In this document: in pieces, positions 5,877 through 6,242 of the stretch | How positions within the stretch are numbered: the first letter of the stretch is position 1 | Layout of the letters: each line of letters opens with the position of its first letter | Assembly (NCBI GenBank): GCA_003648845.1 | Contig: QMQA01000076.1 | Span: forward strand, 1 to 6,242 | DNA: 6,242 bases | Direction of reading: 5' to 3' | From: Candidatus Aerophobota bacterium | Lineage (GTDB): Bacteria > Aerophobota > Aerophobia > Aerophobales > B3-G15 | The notes under the pieces: generated by a model | Told to the model about the DNA's origin: nothing | Database searches by the model: none | The model's input: the letters and a program-made list of their open reading frames with translations, nothing else | Program-made: the position numbers and the translations under genes

Positions 5877-6242
5877 TCAGAGAAAACTTTCAAGGGACAC
5901 TGCACCCGGGACTGACTTAGCTGGAGCTGAATCATGATAGACTGATAACCCAAAATAGTCCCTAATGTCCTTGATGACTTCACACCGTCTGGCCCAGGCT
6001 TCCTCGCGGCTATTCCCCGTGATTATTAAAGTTGCTACCCACAAAGAGCGCCCAGGTGCAAAGTTTGTCAAAGCCTCATCGGCTCCAAAGAAATTTTCGT
6101 AATATCGAAGAGGTCCTGCCTCACTCATAATATGCTCTCCCGCTACCTCTAAAACTCCTTGGGATACTTTTATATGCTCATAAACTACACCTTTTTCACA
6201 GTCAATACCAGATACTACTGGCACAGAGTGTCTGACAAATAC
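5877..6242 (-). CDS. pylC: Pyrrolysine biosynthesis ligase PylC, C-terminal part
   Basis: The frame is open from the right edge to TGA at 5877, giving 121 residues, about the last third of a protein of some 360. Visible blocks resemble archaeal PylC: GVVYEHIKVSQGVLEVAGEH against YCIYEHLMLAENGALIPVGE, then LRYYENFFGADEALTNF, and WVATLIITGNSREEAWARR against FTMVFWGKDREEAEAKK, ending in a longer tail than the archaeal protein. PylC is an ATP-grasp ligase that joins 3-methylornithine to the epsilon-amine of lysine. The ATP-binding residues lie in the part outside the window. A GTG at 6224 is only an internal valine. Its position directly before pylD supports the call as strongly as the sequence does. 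pylB would be expected further upstream. Confidence 0.87.
   Translation of the reverse strand, partial: VFVRHSVPVVSGIDCEKGVVYEHIKVSQGVLEVAGEHIMSEAGPLRYYENFFGADEALTNFAPGRSLWVATLIITGNSREEAWARRCEVIKDIRDYFGLSVYHDSAPAKSVPGAVSLESFL

Noticed and set aside
5861..5983. 41-codon upstream extension of pylD
   Set aside because: It overlaps the pylC end in a different frame and has no counterpart in PylD; the ATG at 5860 gives the family length.

Overview
This window carries part of a pyrrolysine (Pyl, the 22nd amino acid) system of bacterial type, read entirely from the minus strand. It holds the end of pylC, a complete pylD, an amber-decoding tRNA gene (pylT), a free-standing N-terminal pyrrolysyl-tRNA synthetase subunit (pylSn), and an mtbB dimethylamine methyltransferase gene interrupted by one in-frame UAG codon that should be read as pyrrolysine. 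The split synthetase, purine-rich Shine-Dalgarno sites, encoded CCA and a tRNA built almost exactly like that of Desulfitobacterium hafniense suggest an anaerobic Bacillota (Clostridia-type) bacterium rather than a methanogenic archaeon. The tungsten-type aldehyde:ferredoxin oxidoreductase next door also fits an anaerobe.

Layout in transcription order, right to left: 6242-5877 is the C-terminal third of pylC; 5860-5042 is pylD; 5025-4433 is a corrinoid/tetrahydrofolate methyltransferase-like gene broken by a frameshift and an internal deletion; 4391-4319 is pylT; 4299-3952 is pylSn; 3951-3788 is a leader region with hairpins and an orphan ribosome-binding site; 3787-2387 is mtbB, with its UAG at 2743-2741; 2356-1046 is a class III (GabT-like) aminotransferase; 1045-666 is a non-coding region with several inverted repeats; 665-1 is the N-terminal part of the aldehyde:ferredoxin oxidoreductase.

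How it works together: PylC joins methylornithine to lysine, and PylD oxidises the product to pyrrolysine. PylSn binds tRNA-Pyl so that a catalytic partner (PylSc, not in this window) can charge it. The charged tRNA inserts Pyl at UAG in mtbB. MtbB then moves a methyl group from dimethylamine to a corrinoid protein. The broken methyltransferase belongs to the family that would pass that methyl group on to tetrahydrofolate, so this step must be done by another copy if the pathway runs. PylB, PylSc and the corrinoid protein MtbC are not visible and may lie outside. The aminotransferase and the aldehyde oxidoreductase could form a separate amine-to-aldehyde-to-acid module, but that is inference from adjacency.
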